64,000 bases of DNA from Streptomyces sp. XM4193 (lineage in GTDB: Bacteria; Actinomycetota; Actinomycetes; Streptomycetales; Streptomycetaceae), in assembly GCF_023072595.1 (NCBI RefSeq), contig NZ_JALLGK010000006.1, positions 310,001 through 374,000 on the forward strand. The letters run 5' to 3'. A program made the position numbers and the translations under genes. The stretch's first letter is position 1. Each line of letters starts with the position of its first letter. This document shows positions 16,098-24,352 of the stretch, in pieces. Below the pieces are notes generated by a model. The model had not been told where the DNA came from and searched no databases. It was given only the letters and a program-made list of their open reading frames with translations.

Positions 16098-16144
16098 GGG
16101 AGGCCGTAGGGCCGCCCGCTGCCGACGATGACTTACTGCTGGTC

Positions 16145-16447
16145 TCAGCCCTGGCTGGTGCGCTTGGGCTCGTCGACCGGGCGGGCGCTGCTCACATCGC
16201 CGGGGGCGGCCTGGATGGTGCGGGAGGGGGTGGCGGCGTCGGCGTCGGTGCGCGCCTCGGTGGACTCGGCGCGGCCGGTGTCCGAGGAGGAGCCACCGTC
16301 CTTCTTCATCGCGGCGGTCTCACTCTTGAGGATGCGCAGGGACTTGCCGAGCGAACGGGCGGTGTCCGGAAGCCGCTTCGCGCCGAAGATCACCACGACG
16401 AGGGCAACCAGAATCACCAGCTGCCAAGGACCGACCTGACCAATCAT
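16145..16447 (-). CDS. tatA: Sec-independent protein translocase subunit TatA
   Basis: 100 residues. One N-terminal transmembrane helix (LVILVALVVVIFG) is followed by the FGAKRLPD hinge and an amphipathic helix (SLGKSLRILKSE). The acidic, Ser/Thr-rich tail is variable. TatA oligomers form the pore-like element of twin-arginine export. ATG start with AAGGTAG upstream. It is the first of the tatA-tatC-helY series and follows pafBC and a small membrane gene. The 280 bp upstream hold no gene and probably contain its promoter. Confidence 0.93.
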   Translation of the reverse strand: MIGQVGPWQLVILVALVVVIFGAKRLPDTARSLGKSLRILKSETAAMKKDGGSSSDTGRAESTEARTDADAATPSRTIQAAPGDVSSARPVDEPKRTSQG

Positions 16448-16727
16448 GTGTCTACCTTCTCACCGAGGCTGTGGTACGTAGCGGTTTCGACGATACGTGT
16501 GCGGTATCGACCGGTCGCCAGCATGCCCGACCGTATCCCGACGGAAATCATCGTAACGCGGGAGGGTAAACGCCTGGCAATCCCCGCGCATCCCCCGGCT
16601 GACCGGCCGGGTCACCCGACATCGGCCGCAGCGCGCAACGGCCGGCCCGCCGCCCGGCCCCGCCTCGTGCCCGGCACGCGCCCGAAGCGGTCGCCCGTAC
16701 TGCCCGGTTGGGCGCGAACCGGCCCGC

Positions 16728-16931
16728 TCAACCCCGCCGGGTGAGGGCAACATGGCCGCTCAGAGGCTCGGCGGAACGCTCCAGCTCCTCCGCGGCACGG
16801 GCGATGCGCTCGGCACTGTCGCCCACCGCGCGGGAGAAGCGCCGGACCTCCAGTCCCACACGGACCGCCAGCACGCCCAGCACCGCGACGCCGAGGAAAG
16901 CGCAGACGAGAAAGAACATCGGCCAGAACAT
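16728..16931 (-). CDS. Small conserved membrane protein
   Basis: 67 residues. An N-terminal transmembrane helix (MFWPMFFLVCAFLGVAVLGV) is followed by a short charged helix (RFSRAVGDSAERIARAAEEL) and a basic end. It begins 9 bp after the pafC stop on the same strand, so it is likely translated with pafBC. The layout of one helix plus an amphipathic coil resembles small scaffolding proteins, but I do not recognise a function. Its codon bias fits a real gene. Confidence 0.7.
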   Translation of the reverse strand: MFWPMFFLVCAFLGVAVLGVLAVRVGLEVRRFSRAVGDSAERIARAAEELERSAEPLSGHVALTRRG

Positions 16932-16940
16932 GCCACGAGC

Positions 16941-17909
16941 CTAGTGGACCGCGTCGTCCTCGTACGCCGCCAGGGCGGCCCTGGCGGCATCGGCGGCGGC
17001 GTGCGCGAGCTCCTCCGGCTCGGTGATCCGGCCGTCGCGGCCGAGTCGCAGCGCCAGCCTGCGAAGTGACGCCGGGTCGGGCGACCTCAGCACGATCCGC
17101 AGGCCGCCGTCGGGGCGCTCCTCGGCGCTGTCGTGCGGGTAGTACTCGGCGACCCAGCGACCGCCGGGGCCGACCTCCACGACGACCTCCGGGTCGTCCT
17201 CCGAGGGCTGGACCAGGCCGGCGGACAGATCGCGCGGCTCGATCGACGGCGGGTCGGCCGGCTTGTCGAGCAGTGCGATCTCCGCGACGCGGTCGAGCCG
17301 GAAGGTGCGCCGGGCCTCCGAGAGCCGGCACCACGCCTCGACGTAGGTGTGCCCCAGCACGAAGAGCCGGATGGGGTCGACCTCGCGCTCGGTCAACTCG
17401 TCGCGGGAGGGCGAGTAGTAACGGAGCCAGACCCGGCGGCGCTCGGCGATGGCGCGGTCGAGGTCGGCGAAGACCCCGCCCTCGGACTCGAAGGTCACCG
17501 CCAGCCGTGCGCTGGCCGCGGCACTGTCCCCCGCGGCGGTCTCGAGCTTGGCGGTGGCGCGCAGCAGCGCCAGCCGGTCGCTCTCGCGCAGGCCCGGCAG
17601 GGTGGCCACCGCGCGGGCGGCCACCAGCAGCGCGGTCGCCTCGTCGGCGGCGATGCGCAGCGGCTCACCGCCCGTCACCGCCTCGGAGTTGTGCCACCAG
17701 ATGTGCTCGCCGTCGGTGTCGATGTCCAGCAGGTCACCGCCGCGAAAGCTGGTCCCGCACATCGGCAGCACGTTGAGGTCGGAGATCAGCTCGTCCGGGG
17801 TCACGCCGAAGGCGCGCGCCACGTCCTCGACGCGGGCGCCCGGACGCTCCCTGAGATACGTCACCAGCGAGAGCATCCGCCTCGTCTGGTCGATGGCGTT
17901 GGTCGCCAC
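16941..17909 (-). CDS. pafC: WYL-domain transcriptional regulator PafC
   Basis: A 322-residue regulator with an N-terminal helix-turn-helix (QTRRMLSLVTYLRERPGARVEDVARAFGV), a WYL domain and a C-terminal WCX extension. The position of the canonical Trp-Tyr-Leu reads TYV in GHTYVEAWC, so the ligand site departs from consensus. With PafB it forms the PafBC heterodimer that, in mycobacteria, activates LexA-independent DNA-damage genes. GTG start 11 bp after pafB, so the two are translationally linked. The pafBC-tatAC order is conserved across actinobacteria. Confidence 0.88.
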   Translation of the reverse strand: MATNAIDQTRRMLSLVTYLRERPGARVEDVARAFGVTPDELISDLNVLPMCGTSFRGGDLLDIDTDGEHIWWHNSEAVTGGEPLRIAADEATALLVAARAVATLPGLRESDRLALLRATAKLETAAGDSAAASARLAVTFESEGGVFADLDRAIAERRRVWLRYYSPSRDELTEREVDPIRLFVLGHTYVEAWCRLSEARRTFRLDRVAEIALLDKPADPPSIEPRDLSAGLVQPSEDDPEVVVEVGPGGRWVAEYYPHDSAEERPDGGLRIVLRSPDPASLRRLALRLGRDGRITEPEELAHAAADAARAALAAYEDDAVH

Positions 17910-17920
17910 GTCCCGCCCCC

Positions 17921-18877
17921 TCAGCCCTTGGCCACGGCACGCAGCCGGTCGACGATGTCCGCACGCAGCTCGGCGGGCTCCAGCACCACCACATCGGGCC
18001 CGAACTCCGCCAGCCAGGCGTCCAGCCCGTGCCCGTACGGGATCTCCAACTCCTCCCAGCCGTCGCCGAGTTCCCGCACCCGGGTGGCTCTGGCGCGCAG
18101 CGGGTAACCGCAGCCCCGGCGCAGCCGGATCAGCGCGCTCTCGGTGGTGGCGCCCTCACCGGCCCAGCGCTCGGTGGTCTCCCGCACCCGTACCTGCTCC
18201 GGCACCTCTGCGGTGTACTCGCCGACCCGCGAGCGGACCGGCCCGGTGATGCGGGAGAGGCGGAAGACCCGCTCGGCCCGGCGGTCGCGGTCCCAGCCGG
18301 CGAGGTACCAGTGCCCCCGCCAGCACTCCAGGATCCAGGGCTCGACCTGGCGCCGCTCGGCCTTGGCGGAGTTGGACTTGCGGTAGGCGAAGACCACCGG
18401 CCGGCGGTCGCGGCAGGCGAGCATCAGCGGTTCGAACGCCGCCTCCCTCGCCGGGATGCGCGGTTCGAGCGCGTCGTAGGAGCCGGCGCCCGCCTCGCTG
18501 TCCGGCATGCCGGCGGCGCGCAGCTTCTGCAGCGCCCCGCTCGCCGCTCCGGCGAGTCTCGCCTGCTGCCACACCTTGGCCGCGAGTTGGAGCGCCGCGG
18601 CCTCCTCGGCGTCGAGCGAGACATCGGGCAGCCGGTTGCGGTCGCGGCGGGCGTGGTAGCCGACCTCGCCCTCGAAGTTCTCCACGGTCTCGATGACCAG
18701 GCCCAGTTCGCGCAGATCGTCCTTGTCGCGCTCGAACATGCGGTTGAAGGAGTCCTCGGACCCGGCCTCCAGATACGCCTCGATCGAGGACCTCAACTCC
18801 CGCTTGGTCAGCGGCCGTCCCGTACCCAGCAGACACAGCGCCAGGTTCATCAGCCGCTCGGCCTTGGCGATCGCCAT
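17921..18877 (-). CDS. pafB: WYL-domain transcriptional regulator PafB
   Basis: A 318-residue partner of PafC with the same plan: N-terminal helix-turn-helix (AERLMNLALCLLGTGRPLTKREL), WYL domain with the consensus HWYLAGWDR, and WCX C-terminus. I chose ATG at 18877 because GGGGCG precedes it and the product starts MAIAKAERLMNL as in the family. The frame stays open upstream to 19210, but that part overlaps the FKBP gene and is not family-like. It probably binds a DNA-damage-related ligand with PafC; the sequence does not identify the ligand. Confidence 0.88.
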   Translation of the reverse strand: MAIAKAERLMNLALCLLGTGRPLTKRELRSSIEAYLEAGSEDSFNRMFERDKDDLRELGLVIETVENFEGEVGYHARRDRNRLPDVSLDAEEAAALQLAAKVWQQARLAGAASGALQKLRAAGMPDSEAGAGSYDALEPRIPAREAAFEPLMLACRDRRPVVFAYRKSNSAKAERRQVEPWILECWRGHWYLAGWDRDRRAERVFRLSRITGPVRSRVGEYTAEVPEQVRVRETTERWAGEGATTESALIRLRRGCGYPLRARATRVRELGDGWEELEIPYGHGLDAWLAEFGPDVVVLEPAELRADIVDRLRAVAKG

Positions 18878-18947
18878 GGGCGCCCCTTCTGCTACCGGTA
18901 TCGACGCCGACCGTACCGCCACCAGCACATACCGACCAAACAGACGA

Positions 18948-18981
18948 CGGAGGCCCCGCACCCTGTGGTACGGGACCTCCG
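18948..18981 (-). terminator. FKBP gene terminator
   Basis: CGGAGG-C-CCCG (18948-18958) pairs with CGGG-A-CCTCCG (18971-18981). The internal C/A becomes a G.U pair in the minus-strand transcript. It lies 25 bp past the short FKBP gene and ahead of pafB. Confidence 0.6.
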
Positions 18982-19005
18982 GCACTGCCTCGTGCAGCGG
19001 ACGCC

Positions 19006-19377
19006 TCAGACGGAGACCAGATCGCAGACGAAGATCAGCGTCTCGCCCGGCTTGATCGCGCTGCCCGCGCCGCGGTCGCCGTACGCCAGGTGCGGGGGGA
19101 TGGTCAGCCGGCGGCGACCGCCGACCTTCATGCCCTGGACGCCGCGGTCCCAGCCGCTGATGACCTGTCCGATGCCCAGCTGGAACTGCAGCGGCCGGCC
19201 GCGGTTCCACGAGGCGTCGAACTCCTCGCCCGTGCTGAAGGCGACGCCGACGTAGTGCACGGAGACGTTGTCCCCGGCCTTGGCCACCGGGCCGTCGCCC
19301 TCCCAGAGGTCCTTGACCTCGAGGTCCGCCGGCGGCTCGCCCTCGGGAAAGTCCACCTCAGGCTTGTCGATGCTCAC
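19006..19377 (-). CDS. FKBP-type peptidyl-prolyl cis-trans isomerase
   Basis: A 123-residue cytosolic FKBP. The single domain contains VHYVGVAFSTGEEFDASW, IPPHLAYGDRGAG and the end strand LIFVCDLVSV. It catalyses proline isomerisation during folding. GTG start with AAGGAG upstream. It is placed 42 bp after the gene for a larger FKBP lipoprotein on the same strand, so the two isomerases form a pair, one inside and one outside the membrane. The pair lies next to pafA and pafBC. Confidence 0.9.
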   Translation of the reverse strand: MSIDKPEVDFPEGEPPADLEVKDLWEGDGPVAKAGDNVSVHYVGVAFSTGEEFDASWNRGRPLQFQLGIGQVISGWDRGVQGMKVGGRRRLTIPPHLAYGDRGAGSAIKPGETLIFVCDLVSV

Positions 19378-19419
19378 GTGAATGCTCCTTGGAGAGTTAC
19401 GGGGAGACCCGGGCGAACG

Positions 19420-20421
19420 TCACATGGCCGCCAGGATGTCGACGCTGAAGACCAGCGTCGAGTTCCCGGGGATCTTGTCGCCCTGGCCCTCCTTACCGTA
19501 ACCCTGCTCCGGCGGTACGACGATCAGCACCCGGCTGCCGGCCTTCTTGCCCGCCAGCCCCTTGGACCAGCCCTCCACGACCTGCTGGAGCGAGAACTGG
19601 GCGAGGGTGTTGTTGTTGTACGAGGCGTCGAACTCCTTGCCGCCGTCCCACAGCACGCCTCGGTAGTGCACGAGCACCGAGCCGCCCTCGGCGACCTTCG
19701 GACCGTCGCCCTCGATGACGTAGCTGGAGACCAGCTTCTTCGGCGCCTTGGTGTCCGGCACCTCGATGGAGGGGGCCTTGCCGTTGGTGTTGGTGCCGAC
19801 CTTCGGCAGGTCGACGTCGTCCTGCGCGACCTTCTCGCCCTTGGCCGAGCTCTTGGCGTTGAAGGTGTCCACCACGTCCAGGACCCAGACCGAGGTGTCG
19901 TCCGGCTTGATCTTCAGCTGCGGCTGGCCCTGCTCGCCGAAGCCGTACTTGGGCGGCACGGCCATCTGGACGCGGCTGCCGACGGTCTTGCCGACGAGCA
20001 CCTGGTCCCACGCCGGCAGGATCTGCTGCTGCCCGATCGGGAAGACGGCGCTCTGGTCCTTGCCGAAGGTCGACTCGAAGGTCTTCTCCGCTCCCCAGAC
20101 CTGGCCCAGGTAGTCGACCTGGACGTAGTCGCCCTTGGCGACCTTGGTGCCCTTGCCCTCGACCGGCACCTGCACCGCGATGTGCGGGGAGGGCTTGCCG
20201 GTCGCCTTGGCGAGCTTGGGGGTCTCGCCGAAGCCGGTGCCCTCGGTGATCTCCGGCAGCGGGCCGTCGACCACCTTGCCGGGCTTGGCGGCCTCCGGAC
20301 CGGGGCTCGAGGCGTCGGGGCTGGGGCTCTCCTTGGAACCGGAGTCGCCGCTGTCGTCACCGCAGCCGGAGAGGGCGACAAGGCCAGCGGGGAGAGCGAG
20401 TAGGAGGGAGCGTCGGCGCAC
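19420..20421 (-). CDS. FKBP-type peptidyl-prolyl isomerase, lipoprotein with two FKBP domains
   Basis: 333 residues. The lipoprotein signal MRRRSLLLALPAGLVALSGC has its lipobox cysteine near residue 20 and is followed by an Asp/Ser-rich linker (GDDSGDSGSKESPSPDASS). Two FKBP-like domains follow, about residues 60-185 and 205-333. Each has a YGFGEQG or YGKEGQG active-site loop after a PP motif (VPPKYGFG, VPPEQGYG). It probably assists folding of exported proteins at the outer face of the membrane. GTG start with GAGGA upstream. Two tandem domains make it about twice the length of simple FKBPs. Confidence 0.88.
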   Translation of the reverse strand: MRRRSLLLALPAGLVALSGCGDDSGDSGSKESPSPDASSPGPEAAKPGKVVDGPLPEITEGTGFGETPKLAKATGKPSPHIAVQVPVEGKGTKVAKGDYVQVDYLGQVWGAEKTFESTFGKDQSAVFPIGQQQILPAWDQVLVGKTVGSRVQMAVPPKYGFGEQGQPQLKIKPDDTSVWVLDVVDTFNAKSSAKGEKVAQDDVDLPKVGTNTNGKAPSIEVPDTKAPKKLVSSYVIEGDGPKVAEGGSVLVHYRGVLWDGGKEFDASYNNNTLAQFSLQQVVEGWSKGLAGKKAGSRVLIVVPPEQGYGKEGQGDKIPGNSTLVFSVDILAAM

Positions 20422-20478
20422 GGTGTCCTCGTTTGGTCGAACGGCGGATGGACAGTGCGCGCCACTCTACGACGTGGT

Positions 20479-20510
20479 GCGGGCCGCACAACCAGCGCTG
20501 TGCGGCCCGC
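20479..20510 (-). terminator. pafA terminator hairpin
   Basis: A 12-bp perfect stem (GCGGGCCGCACA with TGTGCGGCCCGC) and an 8-base loop, 26 bp past the pafA stop. It separates pafA from the FKBP lipoprotein gene. Confidence 0.75.
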
Positions 20511-20535
20511 GTCGGGACGGTGTGGACGAGATGTC

Positions 20536-21897
20536 CTACATGCCCGCGATCAGCTTCTCCACTCGCTCGTCGACCGACCGGAAGGGGTCCTTGCACAGCA
20601 CGGTGCGCTGCGCCTGGTCGTTGAGCTTGAGGTGCACCCAGTCGACGGTGAAGTCCCGGCGCTGCTCCTGTGCGCGCCGGATGAAGTCGCCGCGCAGCCG
20701 TGCACGAGTGGTCTGCGGCGGAACCGACTTGGCCTCGAAGATCTTGAGGTCGTTGCAGATCCGCTTGGCGTGCCCCTTGCGCTCCAGGAGGTAGTACAGA
20801 CCGCGCCGGCGGTGGATGTCGTGGTAGGCCAGGTCCAGCTGCGCGACCCGGGGGTGGGACATCGGCATCTGGTGCTTGTTCCGGTACCGCTCGATGAGCT
20901 GGTACTTCATCACCCAGTCGATCTCGGTGTTGACCCGGTCCAGCTCCTGGGTGCGCACGGCCTCCAGGGTCCGTCCCCAGAGCTCCAGGACCTGCTCGAT
21001 CAGACCCGTGCGGATTCCCCGGCGGTCGGCGAAGTCGGCGGCCTTCTCGTAGTACTCCTGCTGCACCTCGAGCGCCGAGGCCTCCCGGCCGCTGGCCAGA
21101 CGCACCTTGCGCTGACCGGTGATGTCGTGGCTGACCTCCCGGATCGCCCGGATCGGGTTCTCCAGGGTGAGGTCGCGCATCACGGTGCCCGCCTCGATCA
21201 TCCGCAGCACGAGGTCGGTGGCGCCCACCTTGAGGAGCATGGTGGTCTCGGACATGTTGGAGTCGCCGACGATGACGTGGAGTCTGCGGTAGCGCTCCGC
21301 GTCCGCGTGGGGTTCGTCCCTGGTGTTGATGATGGGTCGGGAACGGGTGGTCGCCGAGCTGACGCCCTCCCAGATGTGCTCGGCTCGCTGGCTGACGCAG
21401 TAGACGGCGCCGCGCGGCGTCTGCAGCACCTTGCCGGCGCCGCAGATCAGCTGACGCGTGACCAGGAACGGGATCAGCACGTCGGCCAGCCGGGAGAACT
21501 CGCCGTGGCGGCCCACGAGGTAGTTCTCGTGGCAGCCGTAGGAGTTCCCCGCTGAGTCGGTGTTGTTCTTGAACAGGTAGACGTCGCCGGCGATCCCCTC
21601 CTCGTGGAGCCGGCGCTCCGCGTCCACCAGCAGACCTTCCAGGATGCGTTCGCCCGCCTTGTCGTGGGTGACCAGCTCGGTCACGTTGTCGCACTCAGGA
21701 GTGGCGTACTCCGGGTGCGAACCCACGTCGAGGTAGAGACGGGCGCCGTTGCGCAGGAACACGTTGCTGCTGCGGCCCCATGACACGACACGGCGGAAGA
21801 GGTACCGCGCCACTTCGTCCGGCGACAGCCGACGCTGCCCGCGGAACGTACATGTGACGCCGTACTCGTTCTCCAGCCCGAAGATTCGGCGGTCCAT
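20536..21897 (-). CDS. pafA: Pup-protein ligase PafA
   Basis: A 453-residue carboxylate-amine ligase of the Dop/PafA family. The N-terminus MDRRIFGLENEYGV supplies ATP/metal ligands (Glu9, Glu11). Asp57 in RLYLDVGSHPEYATPE is the catalytic base position. It phosphorylates the C-terminal glutamate of deamidated Pup and joins it to substrate lysines. It lacks the long loop between the second strand and Asp57 that marks Dop, which separates the two paralogues in this window. Here it is split from prcA by an MFS/LacI pair. A hairpin terminator follows. Confidence 0.96.
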   Translation of the reverse strand: MDRRIFGLENEYGVTCTFRGQRRLSPDEVARYLFRRVVSWGRSSNVFLRNGARLYLDVGSHPEYATPECDNVTELVTHDKAGERILEGLLVDAERRLHEEGIAGDVYLFKNNTDSAGNSYGCHENYLVGRHGEFSRLADVLIPFLVTRQLICGAGKVLQTPRGAVYCVSQRAEHIWEGVSSATTRSRPIINTRDEPHADAERYRRLHVIVGDSNMSETTMLLKVGATDLVLRMIEAGTVMRDLTLENPIRAIREVSHDITGQRKVRLASGREASALEVQQEYYEKAADFADRRGIRTGLIEQVLELWGRTLEAVRTQELDRVNTEIDWVMKYQLIERYRNKHQMPMSHPRVAQLDLAYHDIHRRRGLYYLLERKGHAKRICNDLKIFEAKSVPPQTTRARLRGDFIRRAQEQRRDFTVDWVHLKLNDQAQRTVLCKDPFRSVDERVEKLIAGM

Positions 21898-21906
21898 GCA
21901 TGAACA

Positions 21907-23184
21907 TTACGCCTGATGACCGGTCTTGAAACCGGGTTCGGCCGCGCGGCTGGGATCACTTTGCCCGGCCACCGGCGGCAGCCCGGTCCGGCGGGGAGCG
22001 GCGAGCGCACGGCGCGTCAGCACCAGGAGCAGGAAACCCGCCACTCCCGCGGCGCCCGGCACGGCGAATCCCCCGGTGACTCCCCCGCTCTCGATGGACG
22101 GTCCGACGACGGCGGTGCCGAGCGCGGCGCCCACACCGAAGGTCGTCACCAGCCAGGAGAACGCCTCGGTGACCGTACCAGCGGGCGCGTGCCGGTCGAC
22201 GACCACGAAGGCGCAGCTCAGAGCCGGCGCGAGGAAGACGCCCGCGAGGCAGGTGAGCACCGTCATCGCAACGTAGGAGGGCGTCAGCATCAACGGCAGA
22301 TAGCCCAGTGCCAGCAGCCCGATCAGCACCAGCAGCCGCGGCTCCGGTGCGCCCGCCCACTCCCGGGCGCCGTACGCCAGCCCGCCCACCAGTGCGCCGA
22401 AGCCGATCCCGGACATCAGCAGCGCGTACACGACGTTGCCGCTGACGCCGGTCTGCTCGTCGGCGTAGGCGACCGCGGCGACCGTGATCGAGCCGAGCGC
22501 CATCCCGACGAACACGAAGGCACCGAGCAGCGCGAGCAGGCCCGCCGAGCGCAGCGCCCCCAGCCAGTGCGCCTCGCGGGGCGCGCTGCGCCAGGAGCGC
22601 GAGGGCTGCGAGACCGCGACCGAGAGGGCGCCGAGCACCCCGATCAGGTTGATCACCAGCAGCGCGGTCGCCTCCGACCACAGCGCCACGCACACCGTCA
22701 CCGCCAACGGGCCCACGGTGAACATCACTTCCTGCGCCACCGAGTCGAGCGCGTACGCCTTGTGCACCCGGTCCTGCCGCTTGAGGACACTCGGCCACAG
22801 CGCGCGCAGCCCGCCCTCCAGCGGCGGGGTGAAGACACCCGCAACCAGCACGGCCAGCGCCGCGGCGCCCAGCGGTTCGACACCGACGACGGCGAAGGCG
22901 ACCATGCCGAGGGCGGAGACGACCGCGGCCGGCAGCATCACCCGCGGCTGGCCGTGGAGGTCGACGGCCCGCCCGAGGAGCGGCTGGCCGATCGCGGTGG
23001 CCAGTCCGTACACGGTCGCGAGCACGCCGGCGAGGGTGTAGCTGCCGCCCTCGGCGCGGACGAAGAGAACGATCGCGACGTGCGCGGTGGCGTTCGGCAG
23101 CCGACCGACCAGGGTGCCCGCAAGCAGCCTGGCGGCGTGCCGTGTGCGCAGTAGTTCGCCGTACCCGGTCGGCTTCCTCGCCAC
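21907..23184 (-). CDS. MFS transporter
   Basis: About 425 residues with twelve hydrophobic segments, an internal repeat and a basic linker between halves (SQPSRSWRSAPREAHW), as in sugar-efflux or drug-type major facilitator proteins. The N-terminus VARKPTGYGELLRTRHAARLL follows a GTG at 23184 with CGAGGAG six bases upstream; the longer frame to 23262 crosses the divergent regulator start and is not used. The substrate is unknown. It diverges from a LacI-type regulator 48 bp away, a layout that usually means local control. It ends 9 bp before the pafA start. Confidence 0.82.
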   Translation of the reverse strand: MARKPTGYGELLRTRHAARLLAGTLVGRLPNATAHVAIVLFVRAEGGSYTLAGVLATVYGLATAIGQPLLGRAVDLHGQPRVMLPAAVVSALGMVAFAVVGVEPLGAAALAVLVAGVFTPPLEGGLRALWPSVLKRQDRVHKAYALDSVAQEVMFTVGPLAVTVCVALWSEATALLVINLIGVLGALSVAVSQPSRSWRSAPREAHWLGALRSAGLLALLGAFVFVGMALGSITVAAVAYADEQTGVSGNVVYALLMSGIGFGALVGGLAYGAREWAGAPEPRLLVLIGLLALGYLPLMLTPSYVAMTVLTCLAGVFLAPALSCAFVVVDRHAPAGTVTEAFSWLVTTFGVGAALGTAVVGPSIESGGVTGGFAVPGAAGVAGFLLLVLTRRALAAPRRTGLPPVAGQSDPSRAAEPGFKTGHQA

Positions 23185-23199
23185 TGTGACTCCTCGCGT

Positions 23200-23230
23200 G
23201 TTACGTATAACGTCGTCGCGCTCATACGTA
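23200..23230. promoter_or_regulatory. Divergent MFS/LacI operator region
   Basis: The 48-bp gap between the MFS and LacI-type genes contains GTTACGTATAAC (a 4-4-4 dyad, 23200-23211) and a second palindromic TACGTA at 23225-23230. The two TACGTA cores lie 23 bp apart, about two helical turns. They are candidates for sites of the LacI-type regulator and may overlap both -10 regions. Confidence 0.4.
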
Positions 23231-23232
23231 CC

Positions 23233-24294
23233 ATGACCGCAGTGTCCAGGTCCATCTCTCATCCGCCGGAGCCCCGCGACGTGAAGCCCTCTGCCTCCAG
23301 GCCCACCAGTCGCGACGTGGCGCGCGCGGCAGGCGTCTCACAGGCCAGCGTCTCCCTGGTGCTCGGCGGGAAGTGGCGGGGCCGCGTCTCGACCCGGACC
23401 GCAGAGACCGTCCGCGAGGCGGCGCAGCAGCTGGGATACCGCCCCAACCTGGCGGCCCGCAGCCTGCGCACCGGCACCGCGCGCACCGCGATGCTGGTCG
23501 TCCCCGCGCTCACCGGCGACTTCTTCGCCCAGGTGCACACCGGAGCAGCCCGCGTGGCCGGCGAGCACGACTTCGGCGTGGTGCTCTATCCCTCGCCGGA
23601 GGGGATCGGCCGCGCCCCCGACCCGTTCGACTCAGCGCGGGCGGCGCTGGACGGAGTGATCGCCTCCTCGATGGCGGCCGAGGCCCTGAGCGCGCTCCAG
23701 GACGGCGGCCTCCCGCTGGTCATGCTGGACAGCGAGCCCTCGGACCCGATGGCCTCGGCCGTCGTCAACCCCGACATCGCCGACGGGATGCGCCGGGTCG
23801 CCGACCATCTCCTCGATCTCGGCCACCGACGGGTGGCGCATCTGGCGGCGGACGTGCCGAGCTGGACCTTCCGGCTCCGTGCCCGCGCCCTGCACGAGGC
23901 GCTCGACAACTTTCCGGGCGCCGAGCTCGTCGCCACCCGCGCGGCGGCGCTGAGCGTCCAGGACGGGCAGCGGGCGGCCGCCGAGCTGCTGGCCCTGTGC
24001 CCGGCACCCACCGCGATCGTCTGCGACGACGACGTACTGGCGGCCGGCGTCTGCAAGGCCGCGCGGCGCGCGGGCCTCTCGGTGCCGGGCGAGCTGTCGG
24101 TGACCGGCTTCGACGACCTTCCGCTCGCCACCGCCCTGGAGCCCGAGCTCACCACGGTTCGGCTGCCCGCGCAGGAGGTGGGAGCGGCCGGGATGCGCGC
24201 CCTGCTCGCCGTACTGGACGGGCTGCGACCGGACACCACCACGCTTCCGGTCTCACTGGCGGCGAGGGCGTCGACCGGGCCCGCCCCGCACTGA
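23233..24294 (+). CDS. LacI family transcriptional regulator
   Basis: A 353-residue regulator. The helix-turn-helix TSRDVARAAGVSQASVSLVL and hinge (YRPNLAARSLRTG) are followed by a periplasmic-binding-like sensor domain ending in LPVSLAARAST. The effector is not predictable. It diverges from the MFS transporter gene and probably represses it. The ATG at 23233 gives 20-odd residues ahead of the HTH; a later start near residue 18 would also be functional. It converges with prcA across a wobble-paired hairpin. Confidence 0.85.
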   Translation: MTAVSRSISHPPEPRDVKPSASRPTSRDVARAAGVSQASVSLVLGGKWRGRVSTRTAETVREAAQQLGYRPNLAARSLRTGTARTAMLVVPALTGDFFAQVHTGAARVAGEHDFGVVLYPSPEGIGRAPDPFDSARAALDGVIASSMAAEALSALQDGGLPLVMLDSEPSDPMASAVVNPDIADGMRRVADHLLDLGHRRVAHLAADVPSWTFRLRARALHEALDNFPGAELVATRAAALSVQDGQRAAAELLALCPAPTAIVCDDDVLAAGVCKAARRAGLSVPGELSVTGFDDLPLATALEPELTTVRLPAQEVGAAGMRALLAVLDGLRPDTTTLPVSLAARASTGPAPH

Positions 24295-24297
24295 GAA

Positions 24298-24337
24298 CGC
24301 CGCCGCCGCGAAGGGCACTCCCTTCACGACGACGGCG
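24298..24337 (-). terminator. prcBA terminator, strand-biased
   Basis: An 18-bp stem around GAAGGG-CACT-CCCTTC lies between the convergent LacI-type gene and prcA. Three positions are C/A on the plus strand, but their complements are G.U pairs in the minus-strand transcript. The hairpin is therefore continuous only in RNA reading out of prcA. Confidence 0.7.
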
Positions 24338-24352
24338 TCTCGGGTGGGCCGC

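Noticed and set aside
11860..16131. A 1423-codon plus-strand open frame opposite helY and tatC
   Set aside because: Same reason: a frame shadow with no recognisable domain, covering well-supported minus-strand genes and their terminators.
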